From positions 1-64,000 of the forward strand of contig JACKAX010000013.1 in NCBI GenBank assembly GCA_020634875.1: a stretch of 64,000 nucleotides of DNA, in the 5' to 3' direction. The translations under genes were made by a program, and so were the position numbers. The stretch comes from Anaerolineales bacterium. Its GTDB lineage: Bacteria; Chloroflexota; Anaerolineae; Anaerolineales; JABWBV01. The notes beneath the pieces are model-generated. The model was not told the origin of the DNA, searched no databases, and worked only from the letters and a program-made list of their open reading frames with translations. This document shows positions 44,538 to 52,421 of the stretch, piece after piece (position 1 is the first letter of the stretch; every line of letters starts with the position of its first letter).

Positions 44538-45110
44538 ATGATTAATATGTTTACTGCCTTCACCCGTGTCCTCGACCCCACCGACAACGTCACCGGAGGC
44601 GGCGCGGCCTCTGCTGTCGCTGGCTCCATGGCCGCCGCGCTCGTCGGTATGGTTGCCCGCGTTTCGGTGGGCAAAAAGAACATGCCCGAACCGGACACCT
44701 TTTATCAAGCCATTGATGCCGAAGCGCAGAGCCTCTCCACCACCCTCCTCGAAGGCAGCAGCGCTGACTCCGCCGCCTTCGACCGCGTGATGGACGCTTA
44801 TCGTCTCCCCAAAGTCACTGACGAAGAAAAAGCCGCCCGCACCGCCGCCATCCAACAAGCCATCACCGGTGCGACCGAAACGCCCCTCCACAACGCCGAA
44901 GGTTGTGCCCGCGCCCTCGAACTCGCCGCCCAACTCGAAGGCCGCTCCAACATCAACGCCGCCTCCGACCTGGAATGCGCCTTCTTCCTCGCCACCGCCG
45001 GGCTAAAGGGTGCCCTCTCCAACGCTGAAATCAACATCGGCAGTCTCAAAGACGAAAGCGTCATCGCCGCCTTTACCAAGCGGGTAGAAGCTTTACGCCA
45101 AAAAATTTGA
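44538..45110 (+). CDS. fchA: Cyclodeaminase/cyclohydrolase family protein (formimino-THF cyclodeaminase type)
   Basis: This 190-aa all-helical protein is like the C-terminal domain of human FTCD and FchA. The TGGGAASAVAGSMAAALVGMVA glycine-rich start binds folate, and AASDLECAFFLATAGLKGAL is the conserved second half. It would convert 5-formimino-THF to 5,10-methenyl-THF with release of ammonia, or hydrolyse methenyl-THF. It stands in the histidine pathway cluster with hutH and the formimidoyltransferase. Its stop lies inside the left arm of a palindrome. Confidence 0.88.
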   Translation: MINMFTAFTRVLDPTDNVTGGGAASAVAGSMAAALVGMVARVSVGKKNMPEPDTFYQAIDAEAQSLSTTLLEGSSADSAAFDRVMDAYRLPKVTDEEKAARTAAIQQAITGATETPLHNAEGCARALELAAQLEGRSNINAASDLECAFFLATAGLKGALSNAEINIGSLKDESVIAAFTKRVEALRQKI

Positions 45111-45167
45111 CGCAAAGCCGCAAAGGTTTAACTTAAAAATCTTTGCGCCTTCGCGGCTTTGCGTCAA
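45107..45167. repeat. Palindrome of CGCAAAG words (copy 1)
   Basis: The 15-bp arms TTGACGCAAAGCCGC and GCGGCTTTGCGTCAA flank an inner GCAAAGG/CTTTGC pair. It overlaps the fchA stop. It shares ACTTAAAAATCTTTGCG with the copy at 46547-46624. Confidence 0.88.
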
Positions 45168-45176
45168 GAAGGTTAT

Positions 45177-45575
45177 ATGAAACGAACGTTCAATGCCCTC
45201 TTCCTGCCATTTTTTCTCGCTGCCCTCGCCTGCCAGTTGCTCTCCCCGAACTCCGGCTCGACGAAAGGCGAATTTGAAGGCACCTACTCCAACGGGTTTG
45301 AAGTCTCCGCGTTTGTTCCCTGTGAAGGCGTCAGCCCCGGCCCGGGGCAAGTTTCCGCCTACTGGCTCACCGGCACACAGGATTTTTACGATCAATACTA
45401 CGCTCTGGTACAATCCAGCGGATTTGATCAAGGTACTGGTTACTTGTCCGTCTACGTCCGGTTCAAAGGCGAACTCTCCCCGTCCGGCTCCTACGGACAC
45501 CTTGGTGCCTACGCCCGCGAAGTCACCGTCACCGATCTCCTCGAAATGTCGTTGGATGACGGGCAATGTCCATAA
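45177..45575 (+). CDS. Small hypothetical lipoprotein
   Basis: This 132-aa protein starts MKRTFNALFLPFFLAALAC with a good lipobox. The mature part is beta-rich with two further cysteines (VPCEGVSPG and the C-terminal DDGQCP) that could form a disulfide. No family is recognised. It lies between the two folate-linked histidine-degradation genes, but nothing in it suggests a role in that pathway. Confidence 0.65.
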   Translation: MKRTFNALFLPFFLAALACQLLSPNSGSTKGEFEGTYSNGFEVSAFVPCEGVSPGPGQVSAYWLTGTQDFYDQYYALVQSSGFDQGTGYLSVYVRFKGELSPSGSYGHLGAYAREVTVTDLLEMSLDDGQCP

Positions 45576-45642
45576 CCCAACCAACCAACTAACAAACGAA
45601 CCAACCAACAATCACTCAATCACCCAATCAGGAATTCTTTCA

Positions 45643-46539
45643 ATGAAACAAATCCTCATGGCCGAACCCAACATCTCCGAAGGCCGCGACCTCGACCTCG
45701 TCCAACAAGTCGTCGCCGCCGTGCGCGCCGTCCCTGGCGTCACCGTCGCCGACTACTCCTCCGACGCCGACCACAACCGCTCGGTCATCTCCTTTTTGGG
45801 GGAACCCGCTGCCGTGTTGGAAGGCGCGAAAGCCCTCGCCCTCAAAACCTACGAACTCATTGACATGGCCCACCAACACGGCGAACACCCCCGCCAGGGC
45901 GCGATAGATGTTTGTGCGTTCATCCCCATCCGCAACGTCACCTCCGCCGAGGCCGTGGAAATCGCCAAACAATTCGGCAAATTCGTCGGTGGGCTGGGCG
46001 TCCCCGTCTATTTCTACGAAGATGCCGCCACCCGCCCCGAACGCAAAAGCCTCCCCGACCTCCGCAAAGGCGAATACGAAGGCCTCGCCGCCAAACTCGC
46101 CGACCCCGCGTGGGCACCGGACGAAGGCCCCGCGGTCTTCAACGCCAAATCGGGTGCGCTCGTTACCGGGTCGCGGTTTCCCCTCGTCGCCTTCAACGCC
46201 AACCTCCGCACCACCGACCTCACCATCGCCCAAAACATCGCCAAAGCCGTGCGCCACCTCAGCGGCGGATACCGGTACGTGCGCGGCCTCGGTTTCCCGC
46301 TCGAAGAAAAGGGCATGGTGCAAGTCTCGATGAACCTGCTTAACTACACCAAAACCCCCATCCACCGCGTCCTCGAAACCATCCGCTCCGAAGCCGCCCG
46401 TTATGGCGTCGCTGTCGCCGAAACCGAATTCATCGGCCCCGTTCCCATGGATGCCGTACAAGAAATCGTCCGTTTCTACCTCCAATGCCACGACTTCAAA
46501 TCCGAACAGGTTCTGGAAATGGCCTTATTGGAAGAATAA
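45643..46539 (+). CDS. ftcD: Glutamate formimidoyltransferase (FTCD N-terminal type)
   Basis: It transfers the formimino group of N-formimino-L-glutamate to tetrahydrofolate. The start MKQILMAEPNISEGRD is typical. DADHNRSVISFLGEP carries the conserved His of the active site, followed by HQHGEHPRQGAIDVCAFIP and the VSMNLLNYTKTP motif. It is 298 aa from ATG 45643, with CAGGA upstream; the open frame runs further 5' without a start that fits. With fchA it makes the two halves of eukaryotic FTCD as separate proteins. Confidence 0.92.
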   Translation: MKQILMAEPNISEGRDLDLVQQVVAAVRAVPGVTVADYSSDADHNRSVISFLGEPAAVLEGAKALALKTYELIDMAHQHGEHPRQGAIDVCAFIPIRNVTSAEAVEIAKQFGKFVGGLGVPVYFYEDAATRPERKSLPDLRKGEYEGLAAKLADPAWAPDEGPAVFNAKSGALVTGSRFPLVAFNANLRTTDLTIAQNIAKAVRHLSGGYRYVRGLGFPLEEKGMVQVSMNLLNYTKTPIHRVLETIRSEAARYGVAVAETEFIGPVPMDAVQEIVRFYLQCHDFKSEQVLEMALLEE

Positions 46540-46546
46540 AAAAACT

Positions 46547-46624
46547 TTGACGCAAAGTCGCCAAGCCGCAAAGGATATACTTAAAAATCTTTGCGTTCTT
46601 TGCGAAACTTTGCGTCTTTGCGTT
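46547..46624. repeat. Palindrome of CGCAAAG words (copy 2)
   Basis: Direct words GACGCAAAG, CGCAAAGG on the left and CTTTGCG repeated on the right form an imperfect hairpin. It fills the whole gap between the ftcD stop and the next start, which lies 4 bp beyond. Confidence 0.85.
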
Positions 46625-46628
46625 AAAA

Positions 46629-47594
46629 ATGTCTGAAATAAATTCTTTCCCCCAATTTGAAACCCACATCCGTGCCCTCTATGCGGAGGGCAAACTGCAC
46701 GAAATCATCGCCGACATTGACGAACGCCGCGACGACTTCCCCGACGAACGCCTCTTCCTCGCCTTTTGGCAGCTCGGCATGGCCGCCCGCCTCGACGACC
46801 CCGAACTCGCCTTCCAAATTATGGACGACCTGATCGATCAAGGCCAATGGATTAGCCAATACCTGCTTCAAACCAGCCCCTCGCTCGAAAACCTACAACC
46901 CCACCCAGAATATGAAGGCCGCCTGCGGGAAATGTCCGTACTCCAGGAACAGGAAATCCGCCAACTGATTCCCCTCCTCACCCTGCACCAGGAGGGGCGC
47001 TGTGGCTCGGACGTGAATCCCTGCCCCCTCATGATCGGCCTGCACGCGGGGCGCACGAATTCCCTGGGCGCGGTCCCCTTTTGGCAGATTGCCGCGACCC
47101 ATGGATGGCTGGTTGGCGTTCCGCAATCGTCACAGGCCCTGTGGAGCCGCGGTTATGTCTGGGATGATGTTCAAATCGCCCGCGACGAAGTCGAACACCA
47201 CATCAACACCCTCAAAACCAAATACACCGTCAACCTCCGCCGGATCATCCTCGCCGGGCGCGGCAGTGGGGGCGAACTCGCGACGCTGCTCCCCGTCAGC
47301 GGCGGGATCGACGCGCGGGGTTTCATCGCCCTCGGCCCGACCGGAACCGTGATGGATGATCCCGATCAGTGGGCGCGCATCCTCCAGGGACGCCCCCCGC
47401 GCGGGTTGCGCGGCGTCGTTCTCGTCGGTGAACGCGATCCGTACCCCCACCTCCCCGAAATCCGCCGGATGGTAGATTTGTTCAATCAAAATGGTCTACC
47501 CACACTGCTTGAAATTGTCCCCGGCGTAGGCGGCGATTACACACCCGAATACGATCAATCGTTTTTACGTGCGATAGATTTTGTGTTGAGCTAA
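46629..47594 (+). CDS. Predicted alpha/beta-hydrolase-like protein with helical N-terminus
   Basis: Residues 1-125 are helical and acidic and resemble TPR-like packing. Residues 130-321 look like an alpha/beta hydrolase (predicted esterase): LMIGLHAGRTN, the nucleophile elbow GRGSGGELA, and GVVLVGERDPYPHLP in the place of the acid loop. A clear final catalytic His is not seen; GVGGDY stands where GxGHxY might be expected, so activity is doubtful. No ribosome site is visible, since a palindrome directly precedes the ATG. Confidence 0.65.
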   Translation: MSEINSFPQFETHIRALYAEGKLHEIIADIDERRDDFPDERLFLAFWQLGMAARLDDPELAFQIMDDLIDQGQWISQYLLQTSPSLENLQPHPEYEGRLREMSVLQEQEIRQLIPLLTLHQEGRCGSDVNPCPLMIGLHAGRTNSLGAVPFWQIAATHGWLVGVPQSSQALWSRGYVWDDVQIARDEVEHHINTLKTKYTVNLRRIILAGRGSGGELATLLPVSGGIDARGFIALGPTGTVMDDPDQWARILQGRPPRGLRGVVLVGERDPYPHLPEIRRMVDLFNQNGLPTLLEIVPGVGGDYTPEYDQSFLRAIDFVLS

Positions 47595-47596
47595 CA

Positions 47597-47690
47597 GTAC
47601 ACAGAAACCACAGAACAATAACAGAAGGACACAGAAAGAATTTGTATAAATTCTCTGTGTCCTTCTGTGCTTTCTGCGTCATCTGTGTCC
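47597..47690. repeat. Intergenic palindrome, CACAGAA-word class (copy 2)
   Basis: Left arm ACACAGAAACCACAGAA ... ACAGAAGGACACAGAAAG; right arm TTCTCTGTGTCCTTCTGTG. It is the same class as 14990-15080, with a different AT-rich centre. Confidence 0.85.
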
Positions 47691-47721
47691 AATGAATCCA
47701 CCTTCCCACAACTTCTGAAAC

Positions 47722-48006
47722 TCAACGCTTCCTATCCCTCAAAAACGTCACCATAAACGTGAGATATAACCCCAACGCGACGAGCGCCACGCCCCCGGCA
47801 ATTCCGCTTCCCGGCAGCCACCCTGCCCACATGAAAAACGCTACCGCGAGGCACACCCACACTAGGCTGTGAAACCACCGCAAAATAAACTGCTGCCGCG
47901 CCGGGCGGGGGACTGGGTTATCCGGCTTCGGTTTGGGCCAGACGAAAAAGTACAGAACGGCCAAACCGATGGAGACAAAACCCCAGATGGGCATTAGGTT
48001 GGTCAT
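47722..48006 (-). CDS. Small membrane protein, unknown
   Basis: This 94-aa protein has about three membrane helices (GFVSIGLAVLYFFVW; WFHSLVWVCLAVAFFMWAG; GGVALVALGLYLTFMVTF) and a basic tail RDRKR. Start 48006 is chosen because AAGGAGAACATACA precedes it. No family is recognised. Confidence 0.65.
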   Translation of the reverse strand: MTNLMPIWGFVSIGLAVLYFFVWPKPKPDNPVPRPARQQFILRWFHSLVWVCLAVAFFMWAGWLPGSGIAGGVALVALGLYLTFMVTFLRDRKR

Positions 48007-48027
48007 TGTATGTTCTCCTTGAAGAGT

Positions 48028-48088
48028 TAGACAGGCAAAGTAAACAGGTACACAAGTAGACAAAGTAAACCTATGTAATGGTCTACTT
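48028..48088. repeat. GTACAC-word palindromic repeat (copy 2, degenerate)
   Basis: AAACAGGTACACAAGTAGACA is identical to the left arm of the copZ-copA copy; the right arm (GGTCTACTTTATC) is weaker. Confidence 0.6.
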
Positions 48089-48108
48089 TATCTCCCTGGA
48101 TTCGTCTA

Positions 48109-48903
48109 TCACGGCAACATCAACGTCTCTGTCATCCATTTATCTACAAAATCTGCTACTTCCCGTGCCAGCGGTTCAACCATTAGATTGTGCCCCTGGC
48201 GGGGGAAGATTTTCAATGGCACATTGTAGCGGGCGGCGGTCTTTTGCTCTTCATCCACCGTAAAAATGGCATCTTTTTCACCCGCAAGCGCCAGAATTGG
48301 AGTCTTGCCTTGCAAGATTTTCGTTCGGTTAGCAAATGGGAACGTTGTTTGCAGGGCTACGAGAAAGGACTCGCGTTGCAACCTGCGATGAAAATTATCC
48401 GCGTCCACCGTGCTATCCGGGCCAAGAAATTGTTCTTTTGCCCGTTGGGGGGTTTTAACGTATCCGTAGGTATTCGCCAATAACAGCGAAATCAGCAGAT
48501 CGGGATAACGAATAGTTTGGCGTAGGATAAACCCTAAAATTCCTTGCGCTGGAATGCTTGCCAAGAGTACCGCCCCCGGCAGGGTATGGTTTTCCAAATA
48601 TTTCTGCAAAATCGCGCCGCCCATCGAGTGCCCGATCACCACTGGGCGCGGGGAGATGCGGTCCACGACCGTTTCTAACGCCCGGACGTAATCCGCTAAC
48701 GAATGGAGATTGATGTGCCCTCGGACGGGGTCACTGCCCCCATGCGCGGGCGCGCTCAACGCGTGGACTTCATAACCCTTTTCGGCGAAAATTTCCATCC
48801 ACTCCTCCCAACACCACGCCGCGTGCCACGCGCCGTGCTGGAGAAGGATGGGGGTTTGGTGAGTGCGATTTTTTGGGGCGCGGGTGAGATGTTCGAGGTT
48901 CAT
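48109..48903 (-). CDS. Alpha/beta hydrolase
   Basis: It has a complete catalytic set: oxyanion loop LLQHGAWHAAWCW, nucleophile elbow GHSMGG, acid in LALAGEKDAIF and His in PRQGHNLM. A cap domain of about 80 residues lies between strand 6 and the acid. It is 264 aa. It would cleave an ester or lactone; the substrate is unknown. Palindromic repeats flank it on both sides. Confidence 0.87.
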   Translation of the reverse strand: MNLEHLTRAPKNRTHQTPILLQHGAWHAAWCWEEWMEIFAEKGYEVHALSAPAHGGSDPVRGHINLHSLADYVRALETVVDRISPRPVVIGHSMGGAILQKYLENHTLPGAVLLASIPAQGILGFILRQTIRYPDLLISLLLANTYGYVKTPQRAKEQFLGPDSTVDADNFHRRLQRESFLVALQTTFPFANRTKILQGKTPILALAGEKDAIFTVDEEQKTAARYNVPLKIFPRQGHNLMVEPLAREVADFVDKWMTETLMLP

Positions 48904-48916
48904 GGGGATAAAAGCT

Positions 48917-48980
48917 TACAGGTAAACACGTACACAGGTAGACAGGTACGTGTTTACCTATATACGTGTGTACCTCTCTA
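48917..48980. repeat. GTACAC-word palindromic repeat (copy 3)
   Basis: GGTAAACACGTACACAGGTAGACAGG and GTACGTGTTTACC with ACGTGTGTACC form nested arms. It overlaps the 3' end of the PLP decarboxylase gene. Confidence 0.75.
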
Positions 48981-50304
48981 CTACTTCCAGACACCGATCC
49001 ACATCTGCCTCCGTGGTCGCCCAGGAAGAGACGCTGATCCGCATGGCGGTGTGGCCTTGCCAGACGGTGCTGCCTGCCCAGAAGGTGCCTTCGGCTTGCA
49101 ACTCGGTGATGATCCGGGTGGTGGTTTCGGCGTCACCAAAAGAGACGAGTACTTGATTTAATACGACTTCGTTAAGTACGGTGTGCCCCCTCGCGCGGAG
49201 GCCGTCAGCGAAGCGGGTGGCAAGCTGGCAGTTATGCTCGATGAGTTCGGCGAGGCCGGTGCGGCCTAACGATTTGAGGGCGGCCCAGATTTCGATGCCG
49301 CGGGCGCGGCGGGACATTTCGGGGGTGAAGTGGCTGGGTTCAGGGCGGGCGGTGGGGAGGAGGTAGGGGGCGAGAACGGTCATCGCGGCGCGGAGGGCGT
49401 CGGGGTGGCGGCAGAAGGCGATCCCGCTATCGTATGGGACGTTGAGCCATTTGTGTGCATCTACGGCCCAGGAATCGGCGTCGGGCACGCCGCGAGCGAG
49501 GTGGGCGCGTGGGGGACAGGCCAACGCCCACAGACCGAACGCACCGTCTACATGGATCCACGCACCAGCTTTGTGCGCCTGTTCGCAAATCTCTTGTGCG
49601 GGGTCGAACGCGCCCGTGTTGACGTTGCCCGCTTGAATGCAGACGAGGGTACGGTCATCGAGCAGGGGGAGGAAGTCCGCGCGCATCCGGCCTTGATCAT
49701 CCACCGGGACGCGGATCACTCGTTCGCGACCAAGACCGAGCATCCCCAACGCTTTCAGCAAACTGGCGTGGACTTCTTCCCCAACGACAACTTTGATTTC
49801 CGGCGCACCGAACAGGCCTTGCGTTTCCACATTCCAACCGTGTTTTTCGAGCAGGGCGTGGCGGGCGGCGGCGAGGCAGGTGAAGTTTGCCATCGTGGCC
49901 CCGGTGACGAACCCGGCGACGGTTTCGGGGGGGAAGCCGAGCAGGTCCACGAGCCAGCGGGTGCTGAGTTCTTCGAGTTTGGCGGCGATAGGGGACATGA
50001 CCCCGAGGGCGGCGTTCTGATCCCAGGCGGCGGCGAGCCAGTTGGCGGCGAGGGCTGCGGGTAGGTCGCTTCCGGTGACAAAGCCGAAATACCGCCCTCC
50101 GGCAGAGGTGACGGTGGCAGGGGAGCCGAGTTCGTCCAGTTGGGCGAGGATGGTTTCGGGGTCAGTGGGGTGTTGGGGGAGGGGTTCGTCCAGCCCGGTC
50201 AGGGCGCGGATGGCGTCCGGGTCAGGGGACACGCGGCGGGTGGGGAGGGCGGCGCGGTAGCGGAGGGCGCGGGTGAGGGTGGATTGGAGGAGGGAGGGGA
50301 GCAT
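48958..50304 (-). CDS. PLP-dependent group II decarboxylase (aromatic-amino-acid decarboxylase-like)
   Basis: The PLP lysine lies in SWAVDAHKWLNVPYDSG. HVDGAFGLWA carries the Asp that holds the pyridine nitrogen, and GFVTGATMANFTCLAAAR is the phosphate-binding region. It is 448 aa from ATG 50304, near the usual length. The family decarboxylates aromatic amino acids, histidine, glutamate or 2,4-diaminobutyrate; the exact substrate is not clear. A TTG at 50331 would overlap the upstream gene. The final codons run into a palindromic repeat. Confidence 0.85.
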   Translation of the reverse strand: MLPSLLQSTLTRALRYRAALPTRRVSPDPDAIRALTGLDEPLPQHPTDPETILAQLDELGSPATVTSAGGRYFGFVTGSDLPAALAANWLAAAWDQNAALGVMSPIAAKLEELSTRWLVDLLGFPPETVAGFVTGATMANFTCLAAARHALLEKHGWNVETQGLFGAPEIKVVVGEEVHASLLKALGMLGLGRERVIRVPVDDQGRMRADFLPLLDDRTLVCIQAGNVNTGAFDPAQEICEQAHKAGAWIHVDGAFGLWALACPPRAHLARGVPDADSWAVDAHKWLNVPYDSGIAFCRHPDALRAAMTVLAPYLLPTARPEPSHFTPEMSRRARGIEIWAALKSLGRTGLAELIEHNCQLATRFADGLRARGHTVLNEVVLNQVLVSFGDAETTTRIITELQAEGTFWAGSTVWQGHTAMRISVSSWATTEADVDRCLEVVERYTRI

Positions 50305-50314
50305 GGGGAGGGGG

Positions 50315-50554
50315 TCAGTCGTCCCACGCAAACGTAAACTCTTCCCGATCTCCCAATGCTTTTCGCAGCATTTCGATGACCGCAGGGTCGCCGCCTTCTT
50401 CTTCGAGGTAGGCGAGGGTCATGGGGGTGATGGCGTAATCCTGGTCGGTGATACCTTCTTCTTCGAGGTGGTCAATGAGAAATTGCAGTTGTTCGGCGGT
50501 GATGTTGCCGATTTGAGTCCCGTCGCCGGGGATGTAGAGGCATTTGAGGTCCAT
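50315..50554 (-). CDS. Small conserved acidic protein, unknown
   Basis: This 79-aa protein is strongly acidic in its second half (LEEEGITDQDYAITPMTLAYLEEEGGDP). I have the impression of similar small proteins in cyanobacteria, but cannot name a family. AAAGGAGCACCCC precedes the ATG. It lies 10 bp upstream of the decarboxylase start and is likely co-transcribed. Confidence 0.65.
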   Translation of the reverse strand: MDLKCLYIPGDGTQIGNITAEQLQFLIDHLEEEGITDQDYAITPMTLAYLEEEGGDPAVIEMLRKALGDREEFTFAWDD

Positions 50555-50578
50555 GAGGGGTGCTCCTTTTTTGGGGGA

Positions 50579-52360
50579 TTAGGGTTGAGAGGATTGGGGA
50601 TGTTTCTTTATTTTGTTTTTAGGTACCACTATTATAAATTGGGTTACAGACGCTAACGCATATACAATTACTATTCCGAAATAAAAGCCTAATTTGGAGT
50701 ACCAATCCGGGAGAGGGCGTGGGAGTTTTTCGGCGTTTCCGTTCATGAAACGGGCGTTTTCCTTCATCCAAACTTTCCCATCGTGTCCCATTTGGATAGT
50801 AAAAAACAATTCATCAACAGCCGAGTTGTCATGGGTGTAAGTTACCAAATCTTTCGATAAGCCTCCCCACGCTGGTTGTACAACGGTGATAAACCATTCA
50901 TAAAAGCGTTCCTGAGTTTTACCAAGCAACCATATCCTGCCCAAAGCATCCACTTCAATCTGTTCATAGCTTTTCTGGCGTTTACCTTTCCAGTATTCAG
51001 GTAATTCCGTCCTTTCCCATACCAGGGTTGTTGGATTGTAACGTGCGACTGAAAATATCTTGTTGTCATAAGATGATAAGAGCAACCAGATTTGGCCTGA
51101 AGAATCGACGGCGGTATCCAAATTTTTTAAATTAGAAACTGAGAAAGAAGGCCCCTCATACCAACTCAGGCCGTCAAACCGATAGGTTTTAATGTTTCCG
51201 GGCAAATCTTTGGGGCTTTTGGTAAGCCAAAGATCGCCTTGGGGAGAAGAAGTCATTTCCGACCAGTAAGTATCATCATTGTCTTTCGGAAAAGGAAAAA
51301 AAGAGGTTGTGTTATTTGCTAAATCCCAATGCAAAATGCCGTTTGGACGAAACTCCTCGCTATAGCTAAACGACCAAAAATCTGCCTCGGAGATAATGGC
51401 AGTATAGTAAGGTAAAAACGCATTTTTAAGTTCTTGAGGAAGTTCAATCCTTTGCCATTGACTGTTTTCCCATCGAAAGGCTAAGTTATCAAAAAAGACC
51501 CACGGATTGCCCTTGCCATCGCTGGCTATAAGTTCAGGGGAACCCGAAACTCCACGCTCATCGGTTGAGAATGCCCAGGTCGTGGTGGTATTTCCCTGAA
51601 CGTGATAAATGGTGTAATCAGAGAAATGTAAATCTTTTTGGGCAATGATCCAGGTGGAACCATCCGTATCGGCAAACGTTGTTTCAACTCTCAATTCTTT
51701 GATGTTTGTAACGGGTTTCCACCAGTGATTGTATAGAGGGGAGATTGTAGGAAGGAGCAAAATTTGGGCAATGGGAAAAAAGAGCATTACCCCTTTTGCC
51801 AGAAATTGTAGCCCATCTAAAAAGTTGTTTTTTTGCAATGATAAAGACAAGTCAGGGTCAATTTGGGCTGGAGTAAAGCGTGCATAGATTTCTTGGGATA
51901 AACGCGGCCACCCTCCCTCCAAGGCATTTGCCGCGAGGCGGAAAGACTTCCCTTGTTTTGGAAAAAACTTTACCATCCCGCGAGTTTCTCCACGGGTGAT
52001 CCATTGTATTTCATTATATGCACAGGTGATCTTGGGCATTCCGGGATACCACCATGCACGCGTGAAAAGGTGTGTTTTTCCAAAAATGAGACGATATTTC
52101 TGATAATAAATGGCTGAGTATATAGCAAGAAAGGCTAATAAAACCACCCCAATCGCTATAAAAAAGGTAAATATTGAAAGGCGTTGAGTCACAGAATCAA
52201 TAAATGACTCGGAACTCGCTGTCATAGAATGAACAGTATTGTCAAAGGAAATATTTTGAATTAGCAACCAACCTGCGAACAACGCGAAAAAGATGGCAAG
52301 GATGAAAAACCAAATGCGAAATCCAAGCTTATATCTGAAAATGACAAATTGATTATCCAC
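50579..52360 (-). CDS. Membrane protein with PH-like domain and propeller repeats (paralogue 1)
   Basis: Two N-terminal membrane helices precede a bPH-like segment (KYRLIFGKTHLFTRAWWYPG ... CAYNEIQWITRGETRG). A further helix lies near residue 190. A long external part with repeated Trp-x-x-F/L blocks (DGSTWIIAQKDLHF; GNPWVFFDNLAFRWEN; SGQIWLLLSS; LGRIWLLG; DGKVWMKENARF) resembles two-component-regulator propeller repeats, and a C-terminal helix closes the protein. It is 593 aa. The gene is AT-richer than most neighbours. The next gene upstream has the same layout. Function unknown. Confidence 0.7.
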   Translation of the reverse strand: MDNQFVIFRYKLGFRIWFFILAIFFALFAGWLLIQNISFDNTVHSMTASSESFIDSVTQRLSIFTFFIAIGVVLLAFLAIYSAIYYQKYRLIFGKTHLFTRAWWYPGMPKITCAYNEIQWITRGETRGMVKFFPKQGKSFRLAANALEGGWPRLSQEIYARFTPAQIDPDLSLSLQKNNFLDGLQFLAKGVMLFFPIAQILLLPTISPLYNHWWKPVTNIKELRVETTFADTDGSTWIIAQKDLHFSDYTIYHVQGNTTTTWAFSTDERGVSGSPELIASDGKGNPWVFFDNLAFRWENSQWQRIELPQELKNAFLPYYTAIISEADFWSFSYSEEFRPNGILHWDLANNTTSFFPFPKDNDDTYWSEMTSSPQGDLWLTKSPKDLPGNIKTYRFDGLSWYEGPSFSVSNLKNLDTAVDSSGQIWLLLSSYDNKIFSVARYNPTTLVWERTELPEYWKGKRQKSYEQIEVDALGRIWLLGKTQERFYEWFITVVQPAWGGLSKDLVTYTHDNSAVDELFFTIQMGHDGKVWMKENARFMNGNAEKLPRPLPDWYSKLGFYFGIVIVYALASVTQFIIVVPKNKIKKHPQSSQP

Positions 52361-52421
52361 AGAATTTTCCTCCTGTTATCCAATGAAGGGGTGAAGATTG
52401 AGCATCGGTACAGTGAACGGA

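Noticed and set aside
45193..45642. Long N-terminal extension of the formimidoyltransferase
   Set aside because: The extension overlaps a lipoprotein gene in another frame and has low-complexity composition; ATG 45643 matches the family start.
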